A stretch of DNA of 64,000 nucleotides from Pseudomonadales bacterium (GTDB lineage: Bacteria > Pseudomonadota > Gammaproteobacteria > Pseudomonadales > Pseudohongiellaceae): positions 1-64,000 of the forward strand of contig JACKOK010000002.1 in NCBI GenBank assembly GCA_024234365.1, in the 5' to 3' direction. The position numbers were made by a program, and so were the translations under genes. The number at the start of each line of letters is the position of its first letter. The first letter of the stretch is position 1. Below the pieces are notes generated by a model that made no database searches, was not told where the DNA came from, and saw nothing but the letters and a program-made list of their open reading frames with translations. Positions 25,783-34,919 of this stretch are shown piece by piece.

Positions 25783-27621
25783 TTATTCCACTGTTACCGA
25801 TTTCGCCAGATTACGCGGATGGTCCACGTCCGTTCCCTTGTAAATCGCCACATGGTAGGCCAATAACTGCAGGGGAATGGTATAAACAATCGGCGCAAGA
25901 ATTTCCGGAATGTTTGGTATGTGGAGCAGCGTGGTGCTCTTGTCGCTGTCAAAACCCGAGGATTCATCCGCAAACACAAACAGCTTGCCACCGCGGGCAC
26001 TGACTTCCGCGAGGTTGCCCTTCAGTTTTCCCAGTAACTCATCATTGGGGGCGACCGCGATGACCGGCATGCTGTCGTCCACCAGCGCCAGCGGGCCGTG
26101 TTTCAGCTCTCCCGCCGGGTAGGCTTCAGCGTGAATATAGGAGATTTCCTTGAGCTTGAGCGCCCCCTCTTTTGCCACGGGGTATTGAATGCCGCGCCCC
26201 AGGAACAGGGCGTGGTGCTTGTTCATCAGGTTCTTGGCAATATTCTGGATGGCATCGTCAAGCTTCAGAACCTTTTCCACCTGTTCCGGCAGCGTGTTGA
26301 GGTCACTGATATAACGGCGCTCGGTTTTTTCGTCCATGCCTGTGCGTCGAGCCAGCACCAGCGTCATCAACAGCAAAACACAAAGCTGTGTGGTAAACGC
26401 CTTGGTGGAGGCCACACCGATCTCCCGGCCGGCTGCGGTCAGCAGACAGAAGTCGGATTCACGCACCAATGAACTAGTGGCAACATTGCAGATGGCCAGA
26501 CAACCAACATAGTTCAATTCTTTGGCGTAACGCAGTGCAGCAAGGGTATCGGCCGTTTCGCCGGACTGCGAAATACTGACGAACAACGTGCCGGGTTGCA
26601 CAATAATATTGCGATAGCGGTAGTCACTGGCAATATCGACGGAACAGGGCATTTTGGCGATATTTTCCAGCCAGTACTTGGTGATCATCGCTGCATGGAA
26701 ACTCGTTCCACAGGCGACAATCTGCACACTCCTGACCTGATCGAATATCTCCCGGGCCTTTACCCCAAATGCCTCTTCCAGCACATGCGTGTCACTGATG
26801 CGGCCACTCAGTGTGTTTCTGATCACCGTGGGTTGTTCGTAAATTTCTTTCAGCATGAAGTGGCCATAATCACCCTTTTCCACTTCAGCAATATCACTTT
26901 TTATATGCGTTACAGGACGTGTGATTTTTTTGTTTTCCCGATTCCATATCTGGATATTTTTCAACGTCAGTTCTGCAATATCCCCTTCTTCCAGGTATAT
27001 GAACCGATCGGTTACCTGACCCAATGCCAGCGCGTCGGAGGCGACAAAATTTTCACCGATCCCCACACCGATGACGAGTGGGCTGCCACTGCGGGCGATC
27101 ACTATTTTATCCGGCTCGCTGCGTCGAATCACACACAGCCCATAGGCGCCATGCAATCTTTCTACGGTCTGTTTGACGGCATCGAGTAAGCTCAGACCCT
27201 TCTCCGAGCAGGCCTGCTCAATCAGATGCACGATAACTTCGGTGTCCGTTTCCGACTCGAATGTATAGCCTGCCGCGACCAGCTCTTCGCGGAATGAAGC
27301 ATAATTCTCGATGATGCCATTATGTACCAGCGCAATTTCATTGCGGGAAATATGCGGGTGTGCATTACGCTCACTCGGCACCCCGTGCGTGGCCCAGCGG
27401 GTGTGTGCAATCCCCAGCTTGCCGCAGACGTGCCGCCGGGACATGGACTCTGCCAGTTTTTCGACCTTGCCCAGTGCCTTGATACAGTCCAGCTCCTGCG
27501 TGGTGTCATCCACCAGCGCCATACCCGCCGAGTCATATCCTCTGTATTCGAGGCGCTTTAATCCCTCCAGCAGAATGCCGGAAACATCCCGTTGCGCCAC
27601 GGCGCCCACTATTCCACACAT
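25783..27621 (-). CDS. glmS: Glutamine-fructose-6-phosphate aminotransferase
   Basis: GlmS (612 residues) makes glucosamine-6-phosphate, the first committed step toward UDP-GlcNAc for peptidoglycan and LPS. The catalytic Cys2 (MCGIVGA), the glutaminase motif (GIAHTRWATHG) and two SIS isomerase domains (SISQSGETADTL, then SYIHAEAYPAGELKHGPLAL) are present, with the invariant C-terminal KSVTVE. It lies 44 bp downstream of glmU, so the two pathway steps are probably one operon. Confidence 0.97.
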   Translation of the reverse strand: MCGIVGAVAQRDVSGILLEGLKRLEYRGYDSAGMALVDDTTQELDCIKALGKVEKLAESMSRRHVCGKLGIAHTRWATHGVPSERNAHPHISRNEIALVHNGIIENYASFREELVAAGYTFESETDTEVIVHLIEQACSEKGLSLLDAVKQTVERLHGAYGLCVIRRSEPDKIVIARSGSPLVIGVGIGENFVASDALALGQVTDRFIYLEEGDIAELTLKNIQIWNRENKKITRPVTHIKSDIAEVEKGDYGHFMLKEIYEQPTVIRNTLSGRISDTHVLEEAFGVKAREIFDQVRSVQIVACGTSFHAAMITKYWLENIAKMPCSVDIASDYRYRNIIVQPGTLFVSISQSGETADTLAALRYAKELNYVGCLAICNVATSSLVRESDFCLLTAAGREIGVASTKAFTTQLCVLLLMTLVLARRTGMDEKTERRYISDLNTLPEQVEKVLKLDDAIQNIAKNLMNKHHALFLGRGIQYPVAKEGALKLKEISYIHAEAYPAGELKHGPLALVDDSMPVIAVAPNDELLGKLKGNLAEVSARGGKLFVFADESSGFDSDKSTTLLHIPNIPEILAPIVYTIPLQLLAYHVAIYKGTDVDHPRNLAKSVTVE

Positions 27622-27665
27622 ATCTGTCTCCCGAGCCGTCGATTTTACATCGAGAGCCTACTGAT

Positions 27666-29048
27666 TCATTTTTTCGTCGGGCGTTTCCAGCCCTTGATAT
27701 TACGCTGACGCCCACGCGCGACACTCAGGTCCTCGGCTTCCACGTCCTGATTGATAGTGGAACCTGCCCCCACTGTCGCGTTCTTTCCTATGCTTACCGG
27801 TGCCACAAGCGCCGTATTGGAACCGATGAAGGCGCCATCCGCGATGACGGTCTGAAACTTGTTGACCCCATCATAATTGCAGGTGATTGTTCCGGCACCG
27901 ATATTGACGTGTTCTCCGACCGTGGCGTCTCCGATATAACTGAGATGGTTTACCTTTGAGCCTTTGCCAATGACTGCTTTTTTGATTTCCACGAAGTTGC
28001 CTACCTTGGCTCCATCCGCAAGCTGCGTTCCCGGCCTCAGTCTCGCGTAGGGCCCAATGCTGCACTGGCTCTGAACATCTGCATCCTCGATGAGGGAGTT
28101 CGCCAATACCTGGGTACCGGAACCGATACGGCTGTTACGGATGATGACATTGGGGCCGATGCTGACGTTGTCTTCCAACTCCACATTCCCCTCGAAAATC
28201 ACGTTCACGTCAATTTCGACATCACGTCCGCATTCCACTTGCCCGCGAATATCAACGCGTGCCGGGTCTCGCAAAGTAACTCCGGTCAGCAACAATTCCC
28301 TGGCACGTCGCGCCTGGTAATGACGCTCCAGTTGAGCCAACTGGAGTTTGTTATTCACGCCGAGCACCTCCAGTTCGTCCTCCACCACAACGCTGTTTAC
28401 CGCACAACCAGCTGTGGCCGCCATCGCAATGATGTCGGTCAGGTAGTATTCGCCCTGAGCATTCTGGGGGGTCAATGCGCCCAACCACTCGCGCAACCGC
28501 TTCGCCGGAGCCACGAGAATACCGCTGTTGGTTTCCCGTATCTGCCTCTGCTCCGGGGTCGCGTCCTTCTCTTCGACGATGGCGACCACTTTTTCTTCGG
28601 GGCTGCGTAAAATGCGACCGAGACCTGTCGGATCAGAACTCATCACAGTGAGAAGCGCAAGGGTGTCTGGTGTGCATCGCCGGGTCAACGCCCTGAGTGT
28701 CTCTGCTCGAATCAGCGGAACATCGCCATACAGCACCAGTACCATGCTGTCATCGTCTACTTGTGGAAGCGCCTGGGCAACGGCATGGCCGGTACCAAGC
28801 TGCTCTTGCTGAAGCGCCCAGTTCAGTGCCTGCCCGCTGAATGCCTGTTGGACCTTTTCCCCCTCATAACCGATGACCACATGGATGGCCTTGGCCCCCA
28901 GCTCACGGGCACCGGCGATGACATGGCCAAGCAGCGGCTGCCCGGCAATGGCATGAAGCACCTTCGGGGTACTGGAATACATACGGGTGCCCTTGCCAGC
29001 GGCAAGGATGACGACTTCAAGCGGTGGGAAAGGGGCGCTATTGACCAT
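27666..29048 (-). CDS. glmU: Bifunctional GlmU (GlcN-1-P acetyltransferase/uridyltransferase)
   Basis: GlmU (460 residues) acetylates glucosamine-1-phosphate and couples it to UTP to give UDP-GlcNAc. The N-terminal pyrophosphorylase motif LAAGKGTRMYSSTPKVLH (about 15-32), VLYGDVPL, and the C-terminal left-handed beta-helix with hexapeptide repeats (from about 255, including NFVEIKKAVIGKGSKVNHLSY split across two repeats) are all visible. It follows atpC across a terminator and precedes glmS, the same order as in Pseudomonas. Confidence 0.97.
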   Translation of the reverse strand: MVNSAPFPPLEVVILAAGKGTRMYSSTPKVLHAIAGQPLLGHVIAGARELGAKAIHVVIGYEGEKVQQAFSGQALNWALQQEQLGTGHAVAQALPQVDDDSMVLVLYGDVPLIRAETLRALTRRCTPDTLALLTVMSSDPTGLGRILRSPEEKVVAIVEEKDATPEQRQIRETNSGILVAPAKRLREWLGALTPQNAQGEYYLTDIIAMAATAGCAVNSVVVEDELEVLGVNNKLQLAQLERHYQARRARELLLTGVTLRDPARVDIRGQVECGRDVEIDVNVIFEGNVELEDNVSIGPNVIIRNSRIGSGTQVLANSLIEDADVQSQCSIGPYARLRPGTQLADGAKVGNFVEIKKAVIGKGSKVNHLSYIGDATVGEHVNIGAGTITCNYDGVNKFQTVIADGAFIGSNTALVAPVSIGKNATVGAGSTINQDVEAEDLSVARGRQRNIKGWKRPTKK

Positions 29049-29131
29049 AGGTCTGCATTTGTCTCACAGTGGGAAAGCGTCTAGTGTACCCGAGATTGAC
29101 GAGTGCTTGCGCGTCCCTGGCAGCAAAGCAT

Positions 29132-29160
29132 AAAAAAAGGCAGCCAAGGCTGCCTTTTTC
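29132..29160 (-). terminator. Rho-independent terminator of the atp operon
   Basis: A 7-bp perfect stem GGCAGCC/GGCTGCC with a 2-base loop, flanked by A and T runs on both sides, lies 20 bp after atpC. On the minus strand the hairpin is followed by seven Ts, so it should end the ATP synthase transcript before glmU. The symmetric T/A runs would also allow termination on +. Confidence 0.9.
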
Positions 29161-29179
29161 AATCACAACGCAAAACGTC

Positions 29180-29593
29180 TTATTTGCGCAGTTGCCGCAA
29201 GGCACGCAATTGCGCGGCAGCCTCTGCCAACTGTGTCGCAGCACGGGAGTATTCAAACTCGCTGCTCTTGTTGGCGATGGCATCGTTGGCGTCCTGAATA
29301 GCCTGCAGAGCAGCCGCTTCGTTAACGTCGTCGGCACGGATCGCAGTATCTGCCAGCACTGTCACGACACCACTCTGCACTTCCAGGAAGCCTCCGGAGA
29401 CATAGTAAATCTGTTCGGAACCATCCTGCAGCACCACCCGCACCGGCCCGGGAATCAAGGCCGTCAACAGCGGGGCGTGGCCTGGGGCCACACCAAGATC
29501 GCCCAGTGTGCCGGTGGCCACCAGAATCTCGACCAGTCCGCTGAAGATCTGCTCTTCGGCGCTTACGATGTCACAGTGCATAGTCATAGCCAT
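29180..29593 (-). CDS. atpC: ATP synthase F1 epsilon subunit
   Basis: Epsilon (137 residues) is part of the central stalk and an intrinsic inhibitor of ATP hydrolysis. The N-terminal beta domain (MHCDIVSAEEQIFSGLVEIL, then GDLGVAPGHAPLLTAL) and the C-terminal helical segment (about 90-137) are intact. It is last in the atp operon, 30 bp after atpD and directly before a strong terminator. Confidence 0.97.
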   Translation of the reverse strand: MAMTMHCDIVSAEEQIFSGLVEILVATGTLGDLGVAPGHAPLLTALIPGPVRVVLQDGSEQIYYVSGGFLEVQSGVVTVLADTAIRADDVNEAAALQAIQDANDAIANKSSEFEYSRAATQLAEAAAQLRALRQLRK

Positions 29594-29623
29594 GTCGTCT
29601 TTCTCTATTCGCGGTTAATACGA

Positions 29624-31021
29624 TTACAGCTTCTTCGCCTTGGCGACAGCTTCTTCGATGCTGCCAACCATGTTGAAGGCCTGCTCTGGGATATTGTCGT
29701 AGTCGCCGGCGAGAATGCCTTTGAAGCCCGCGATCGTATCCTTCAGAGGAACGTATTTACCCGGAGTGTTGGTAAACACTTCCGCCACGAAGAAGGGCTG
29801 GGACAGGAAGCGCTGAATCTTACGGGCACGGGATACGGTCAGCTTGTCTTCTTCAGACAGTTCGTCCATACCCAGAATCGCGATGATGTCCTTCAGCTCC
29901 TTGTAGCGCTGCAGCACAGACTGTACGCCACGCGCTGTCTCGTAGTGCTCCTGGCCGATTACCAGCGGGTCCAGCTGACGGGAGGTGGAATCCAGAGGGT
30001 CGATCGCAGGGTAAATACCCTGTTCGGCGATCGCACGGGACAGTACCACGGTGGCGTCAAGGTGCGCGAAGGTAGTTGCCGGTGACGGGTCTGTCAGGTC
30101 GTCCGCAGGAACGTATACGGCCTGGATGGACGTGATGGAGCCTGTCTTGGTGGAGGTAATACGCTCCTGCAGCACACCCATTTCTTCTGCCAGTGTCGGC
30201 TGGTAACCCACCGCGGAAGGCATACGGCCCAGCAGTGCGGATACTTCGGTACCGGCAAGCGTGTAACGGTAGATGTTGTCGACGAAGAACAGTACGTCAC
30301 GGCCTTCGTCACGGAATTTCTCGGCCATGGTCAGACCGGTCAGAGCTACACGCAGACGGTTGCCGGGCGGCTCGTTCATCTGGCCGTATACCATCGACAC
30401 CTTGGAATTGCTCAGGTCTTCGGAATCGATAACCTTGGATTCCTGCATCTCGTGGTAGAAGTCATTACCCTCACGAGTACGTTCCCCTACCCCAGCGAAC
30501 ACGGACAGACCGCTGTGCGCCTTGGCGATGTTGTTGATCAGCTCCATCATGTTCACGGTCTTGCCCACACCGGCACCACCGAACAGACCCACCTTGCCGC
30601 CCTTGGCAAAGGGACAGATCAGGTCGATAACCTTGATACCGGTTTCCAGCAGCTCGTTGGAGGCGGCCAGCTCGTCATATTCCGGCGCTTTACGGTGAAT
30701 AGGCATGCGCTCCTGCTCACCAATGTCACCACGCTCGTCAATCGGGTTGCCCAGCACGTCCATGATACGGCCCAGTGTTTCCTTACCAACCGGTACGGAA
30801 ATCGGTGCGCCGGAATCGTTTACGTTCAGACCGCGGGAAAGACCTTCGGTACTTCCCATTGCGATTGTGCGCACAACGCCGTCACCCAGCTGCTGTTGTA
30901 CTTCCAGTGTCGTTTCCTTGCCTTCAACGTGCAGGGCGTCATACACCTTGGGTACTGATTCCCGGGGAAACTGTACGTCAATCACCGCACCAATAATTTG
31001 AACGATACGACCGCTACTCAT
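29624..31021 (-). CDS. atpD: ATP synthase F1 beta subunit
   Basis: Beta (465 residues) carries the catalytic nucleotide sites. Walker A GGAGVGKT (about 157-164), the GERTREGN segment with the catalytic Glu, ALTGLTMAEKFRDE, and the ATP-synthase alpha/beta signature PAIDPLDSTS are present. Length is normal. The gene is 71 bp after atpG. Confidence 0.98.
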   Translation of the reverse strand: MSSGRIVQIIGAVIDVQFPRESVPKVYDALHVEGKETTLEVQQQLGDGVVRTIAMGSTEGLSRGLNVNDSGAPISVPVGKETLGRIMDVLGNPIDERGDIGEQERMPIHRKAPEYDELAASNELLETGIKVIDLICPFAKGGKVGLFGGAGVGKTVNMMELINNIAKAHSGLSVFAGVGERTREGNDFYHEMQESKVIDSEDLSNSKVSMVYGQMNEPPGNRLRVALTGLTMAEKFRDEGRDVLFFVDNIYRYTLAGTEVSALLGRMPSAVGYQPTLAEEMGVLQERITSTKTGSITSIQAVYVPADDLTDPSPATTFAHLDATVVLSRAIAEQGIYPAIDPLDSTSRQLDPLVIGQEHYETARGVQSVLQRYKELKDIIAILGMDELSEEDKLTVSRARKIQRFLSQPFFVAEVFTNTPGKYVPLKDTIAGFKGILAGDYDNIPEQAFNMVGSIEEAVAKAKKL

Positions 31022-31092
31022 GTTCGGTTCCTCTTAAGGTCTAATCCAATATCTTGCTGAATTCTTAAATCTGTTTGTTCCGACAAAGCGGT

Positions 31093-31953
31093 TTATACCG
31101 CCGCGGCACCACCTACAATTTCGGACAGTTCCTGCGTAATGGAGGCCTGACGCGCCTTGTTGTACACCAGGCCAAGCTCTTCAATGAGCTCGCCCGCGTT
31201 GTCGGTGGCGCTCTTCATTGCCATCATTCGCGCCGCCTGCTCACACGCAATATTTTCCACCACGGCCTGATACACCTGAGACTCCATGTAGCGTGACAGC
31301 AGTTCGTCGAGCAGCGCCTCAGGCTCCGGCTCATAGATATAGTCCCAGTGATGCTTGAGGGCCTTGTCGTCCGATTTCTCCAGCGGCAGCAACTGAGCCA
31401 CTACCGGCGTCTGCGTCATGGTGTTCACAAAATCGTTGCCGACGATATACAAACGATCGATTTCTCCGGAAGAGAAGCGATCCAGCATGACTTTTACAGC
31501 ACCGATGACATCTTCAACTTTCGGGGCATCGCCAAGACCGCGTACCGAAGCAACAACCTTGCCGCCGTAGTTGTTGAAGAAAGAAGTAGCCTTGGCACCA
31601 ATGGCACAGAACTCAACACCGACATTCTGTTTGCGCCATTCGCCCATCGCTTTCACGGTTGCCTTGAACGCATTGATGTTCAGACCGCCACAAAGACCAC
31701 GGTCTGTTGACACCACGATATAGCCAACGTTTTTGACTTCCCGCTCTGTGAAGTACACATGGTAGTATTCAGGTGTCGCATTCGCCACATGGCCAATCAC
31801 CGCACGAATACGGGCAGCGTAGGGCTTGCCCAGCGCCATGCGGTTCTGGGCCTTGCGCATCTTGCTCGCCGCCACCATCTCCATCGCACTGGTAATTTTC
31901 TGTGTGTTTTTGATGCTGGAGATCTTGGTTCGAATCTCTTTACCGACAGCCAT
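31093..31953 (-). CDS. atpG: ATP synthase F1 gamma subunit
   Basis: Gamma (286 residues) is the rotating shaft inside the alpha3beta3 ring. The N-terminal coiled coil (GKEIRTKISSIKNTQKITSA), STDRGLCGGLN, and the C-terminal ITQELSEIVGGA signature are conserved. It is 20 bp downstream of atpA in the standard operon order. Confidence 0.98.
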   Translation of the reverse strand: MAVGKEIRTKISSIKNTQKITSAMEMVAASKMRKAQNRMALGKPYAARIRAVIGHVANATPEYYHVYFTEREVKNVGYIVVSTDRGLCGGLNINAFKATVKAMGEWRKQNVGVEFCAIGAKATSFFNNYGGKVVASVRGLGDAPKVEDVIGAVKVMLDRFSSGEIDRLYIVGNDFVNTMTQTPVVAQLLPLEKSDDKALKHHWDYIYEPEPEALLDELLSRYMESQVYQAVVENIACEQAARMMAMKSATDNAGELIEELGLVYNKARQASITQELSEIVGGAAAV

Positions 31954-31973
31954 AACTCACCGTTTTATATCAA

Positions 31974-33518
31974 TTACCAGGTTTGGGTGGATTTGAACTT
32001 CTCGATGGTCGCCTTCAATTGCGCTGCGATCTCATCGTTGTAATCACCCTTCTCGTTGATCTTGGCCAGCAGTTCGCCTTGCTCGCTGTTGGCGTAGGAG
32101 ATCAGCGCCTTTTCAAACGCCACCACCTTGTTCAGTTCCACATCTGTCAGGAAACCTTCGTTTGCTGCAAACAGAACCAGGCCCATCTCGGCAACCGACA
32201 GCGGAGAGTACTGGGACTGCTTCATCAGCTCGGTAACGCGCTGACCGTGCTCCAGCTGTGCTCGCGTGGACTCATCCAGATCGGAAGCGAACTGGGCGAA
32301 CGCGGCAAGCTCACGGTACTGGGCGAGAGCCAGACGGATACCACCACCGAGCTTCTTGATGATCTTGGTCTGTGCCGCACCGCCCACACGGGATACCGAC
32401 AGACCGGCGTTGATCGCCGGGCGGATACCGGAGTTGAACAGGTTGGACTCCAGGAAGATCTGACCGTCAGTGATGGAGATCACGTTGGTCGGAACGAACG
32501 CAGACACGTCACCCGCCTGGGTTTCGATGATCGGCAGTGCTGTCAGGGAGCCAGTCTGGCCTTTCACTTCGCCATTGGTGAACTTCTCGACGTAGTCGGC
32601 GTTCACGCGGGAGGCACGCTCCAGCAGACGGGAGTGCAAATAGAATACGTCACCAGGATAGGCTTCACGGCCCGGCGGACGACGCAGCAGCAGGGAGATC
32701 TGACGATAGGCCCAGGCCTGCTTGGTGAGGTCGTCATAAATGATCAGGGCGTCCTGGCCGCGGTCGCGGTAGTATTCCCCCATGGAGCAACCGGAATACG
32801 GCGCGATGAACTGCATGGACGCCGGGTCAGAGGCGCTCGCGGCAACCACGATGGTGTATTCCATGGCGCCGTGCTCTTCCAGCTTTTGTACTACGTTGGC
32901 AATGGAGGACTGCTTCTGCCCAACTGCCACATAGATACATTTAACATTCTTGCCCTTCTGGTTGATGATCGCGTCAACCGCCACTGCTGTTTTACCAACC
33001 TGACGGTCACCAATGATCAGCTCGCGCTGGCCGCGACCAATTGGCACCATCGCGTCGATCGCTTTCAGACCGGTCTGTACCGGCTGGTCAACGGATTGAC
33101 GGGCGATTACGCCAGGGGCCACTTTCTCTACCGGAGAGGTCAAGGTGGTGTTGATCGCGCCCTTGCCGTCGATGGGCTTGCCCAGGGCATCAACCACGCG
33201 GCCTTCCAGTTCCGGCCCAACCGGCACTTCCAGAATTCGCTTGGTGCAACGGGCTGTCTGGCCTTCCGCCAGCGTTTTGTAATCACCGAGTACAACCGCA
33301 CCGACAGAGTCTCTTTCCAGGTTCAGCGCCATACCGAAGACGCCACCTTCGAACTCGATCATCTCACCATACATAACGTCCGCGAGACCGTGAATGCGGA
33401 TAATACCGTCAGATACACTGACGATCGTGCCTTCATTGCGGGCCTGTACGGAAACATCAAGGCTGTCGATTCGCTGCTTGATAATTTCACTGATTTCTGA
33501 CGGATTCAGTTGTTGCAT
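31974..33518 (-). CDS. atpA: ATP synthase F1 alpha subunit
   Basis: Alpha (514 residues) holds the non-catalytic nucleotide sites. Walker A GDRQVGKTAVAVD (about 169-181), the PAINAGLSVSRVGGAAQ signature (about 365-381), and the N-terminal beta-barrel are intact. It lies 25 bp after atpH. The long open frame on the opposite strand (31983-33500) is a codon-bias shadow. Confidence 0.98.
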   Translation of the reverse strand: MQQLNPSEISEIIKQRIDSLDVSVQARNEGTIVSVSDGIIRIHGLADVMYGEMIEFEGGVFGMALNLERDSVGAVVLGDYKTLAEGQTARCTKRILEVPVGPELEGRVVDALGKPIDGKGAINTTLTSPVEKVAPGVIARQSVDQPVQTGLKAIDAMVPIGRGQRELIIGDRQVGKTAVAVDAIINQKGKNVKCIYVAVGQKQSSIANVVQKLEEHGAMEYTIVVAASASDPASMQFIAPYSGCSMGEYYRDRGQDALIIYDDLTKQAWAYRQISLLLRRPPGREAYPGDVFYLHSRLLERASRVNADYVEKFTNGEVKGQTGSLTALPIIETQAGDVSAFVPTNVISITDGQIFLESNLFNSGIRPAINAGLSVSRVGGAAQTKIIKKLGGGIRLALAQYRELAAFAQFASDLDESTRAQLEHGQRVTELMKQSQYSPLSVAEMGLVLFAANEGFLTDVELNKVVAFEKALISYANSEQGELLAKINEKGDYNDEIAAQLKATIEKFKSTQTW

Positions 33519-33543
33519 GCTTTTTCCCTCATTCCCAGTTCTT

Positions 33544-34080
33544 CTAGGAATTCATTGCTTCGGCTAATTTGGTCAATTTACCCCTGACAGAGCTATCGAT
33601 CACGGTGTCTCCTGCGCGAATGACAGCACCACCGATCAGGTGCCTGTCCACTCGGGTCTGCAACTTGATCTCTCTGTTCAATCGAGCCTTGAGTGCCTGG
33701 GTAAGTTTGTTCACAACGTCTTGTTTCAGTTCGAACGCGGTAGACAGCTCTACATCCACAGACATTTCCTGGCTGGCCTTCATTGCGTCGAAAAGCTCGG
33801 AGATTTCCCCAAGCAGCGGCAGGCGCTTGTTCTCTGCCAGCAGATTCACAAGCTTGTGCACCTTGGGTGACAGCTCCTCTGCACAGACACTGATCAGGGT
33901 GCCGGCCTGTTCAGCGGCCGTCAGAGAGGGAGACAGCAGGCGCAGACGCACAGGTTCCGTTGCTGCAACCTTTGCCAGCAGGTTCAGCGCCTGCGACCAG
34001 GCATCCAGCTCCTTGGCGGCCAGTGCCACCTCGAAAGCCGCCTTGGCGTAGGGCCTGGCTAATGTAATTGTCTCTGCCAT
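33544..34080 (-). CDS. atpH: ATP synthase F1 delta subunit
   Basis: Delta (178 residues) caps the alpha3beta3 head and ties it to the b-subunit stalk. The N-terminal helical bundle (ARPYAKAAFEVALAAKELDAW), the LAENKRLPLL segment, and the C-terminal signature GGAVIRAGDTVIDSSVRGKL are conserved. It is 10 bp downstream of atpF. Confidence 0.97.
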   Translation of the reverse strand: MAETITLARPYAKAAFEVALAAKELDAWSQALNLLAKVAATEPVRLRLLSPSLTAAEQAGTLISVCAEELSPKVHKLVNLLAENKRLPLLGEISELFDAMKASQEMSVDVELSTAFELKQDVVNKLTQALKARLNREIKLQTRVDRHLIGGAVIRAGDTVIDSSVRGKLTKLAEAMNS

Positions 34081-34090
34081 GACTTATGCC

Positions 34091-34562
34091 TTATAGCTCC
34101 GCTGCGAGCTTCTTCATCAGCTCTTCGTTTGCCGCCTCATCGATCGAGGATTCCAGAATCTTCTCGGCGCCAGCAACCGCAATGGCCGCTACCTGGGAAC
34201 GAAGGGCTTCCTTCGCTCTTTGCAGCTCCATGTCGATTTCGGCTTTCGCTGCCGCGAGCAGACGCTGACCTTCCTCACGCGCTTTATCTTTTGCCTCTTC
34301 GACAATCTGATTGGCACGCTTGTTGGCTTGTTCGATCAATTCAGCACCTTGCTGTTTGGCTTCGCGCAATTCCTCTGCCGCCTTGTTCTGGGCCAGGTTG
34401 AGGTCGCGCTGAGCACGCTCGGCGGCCTCAAGCCCTTCGGCAATTTTTCTGCTGCCGCTCTTCCAGGATGGCGGTGATCGGAGGCCAGACATATTTCATG
34501 CAAAACCAGACAAATACGAAAAACGCGATCGATTGTCCGATTATGGTTGCGTTGAGATTCAT
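34091..34562 (-). CDS. atpF: ATP synthase Fo b subunit, interrupted by a one-base frameshift
   Basis: The b subunit forms the peripheral stalk. From the ATG at 34562 the frame reads MNLNATIIGQSIAFFVFVWF, then the end of the membrane anchor and …AILEERQQK (residue 39), and then runs through NCRRA to a stop. The rest of the protein (KIAEGLEAAERAQRDLNLAQ to the C-terminus) continues in the next frame and ends at 34091. A run of five A residues on the coding strand (T run at 34444-34448) is one base too long; with four, the gene is 156 codons, the normal length. Flanking atpE and atpH are intact. A sequencing or assembly error is the simplest cause; real slippage is possible. Confidence 0.9.
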
Positions 34563-34630
34563 GCAGGTACCTCAGTTAAATAGTGGTCGTGATTCTGTCT
34601 TGTGGACAGCGATACTATTCTCTCGATCTA

Positions 34631-34873
34631 TTAAACGAATGGGTTCGCGAAAATGAACAGGAACGCCATACCCACACCGATGATGGAGATAACGTCCACG
34701 AACGCTGCGACCAGGAAGAACTGGGTCTGCAGTTTGGGGGCAAGCTCAGGCTGACGAGCAGAACTCTCGATCAGTTTGCCACCCAGGTTACCGAACGCTA
34801 CCGCGGTGCCAGCACCACAGATGCCGAAAATGATGGCAGCAGCGATCAAAGAAAAAGCCTGTACAGTTTCCAT
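34631..34873 (-). CDS. atpE: ATP synthase Fo c subunit
   Basis: Subunit c (80 residues) forms the proton-driven ring. It is two hydrophobic helices joined by the polar loop ARQPELAPKLQ, with the ion-binding Asp in AAFVDVISIIGVG. No Na+-type Glu-Ser/Thr pair follows the acid, so protons are the likely ion. The first helix reads FGICGAGTAVAFGNLGGK, fewer glycines than the usual GxGxGxG pattern, so the ring packing may differ. The ATG at 34873 has GGAG upstream; the TTG at 34885 is not needed. Confidence 0.95.
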   Translation of the reverse strand: METVQAFSLIAAAIIFGICGAGTAVAFGNLGGKLIESSARQPELAPKLQTQFFLVAAFVDVISIIGVGMAFLFIFANPFV

Positions 34874-34919
34874 TTTTATCTCCAAGTTTTACTAAGGATT
34901 TGCAGTTGTGATTTAAGGG

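Noticed and set aside
31983..33500. 505-codon open frame antisense to atpA
   Set aside because: It exactly mirrors a highly conserved gene and has no domain; an effect of codon bias in GC-rich DNA.
34091..34492. Shorter atpF reading starting at 34492
   Set aside because: It lacks the membrane anchor; the true N-terminus is in the neighbouring frame upstream, so this is a frameshift product and not a separate start.
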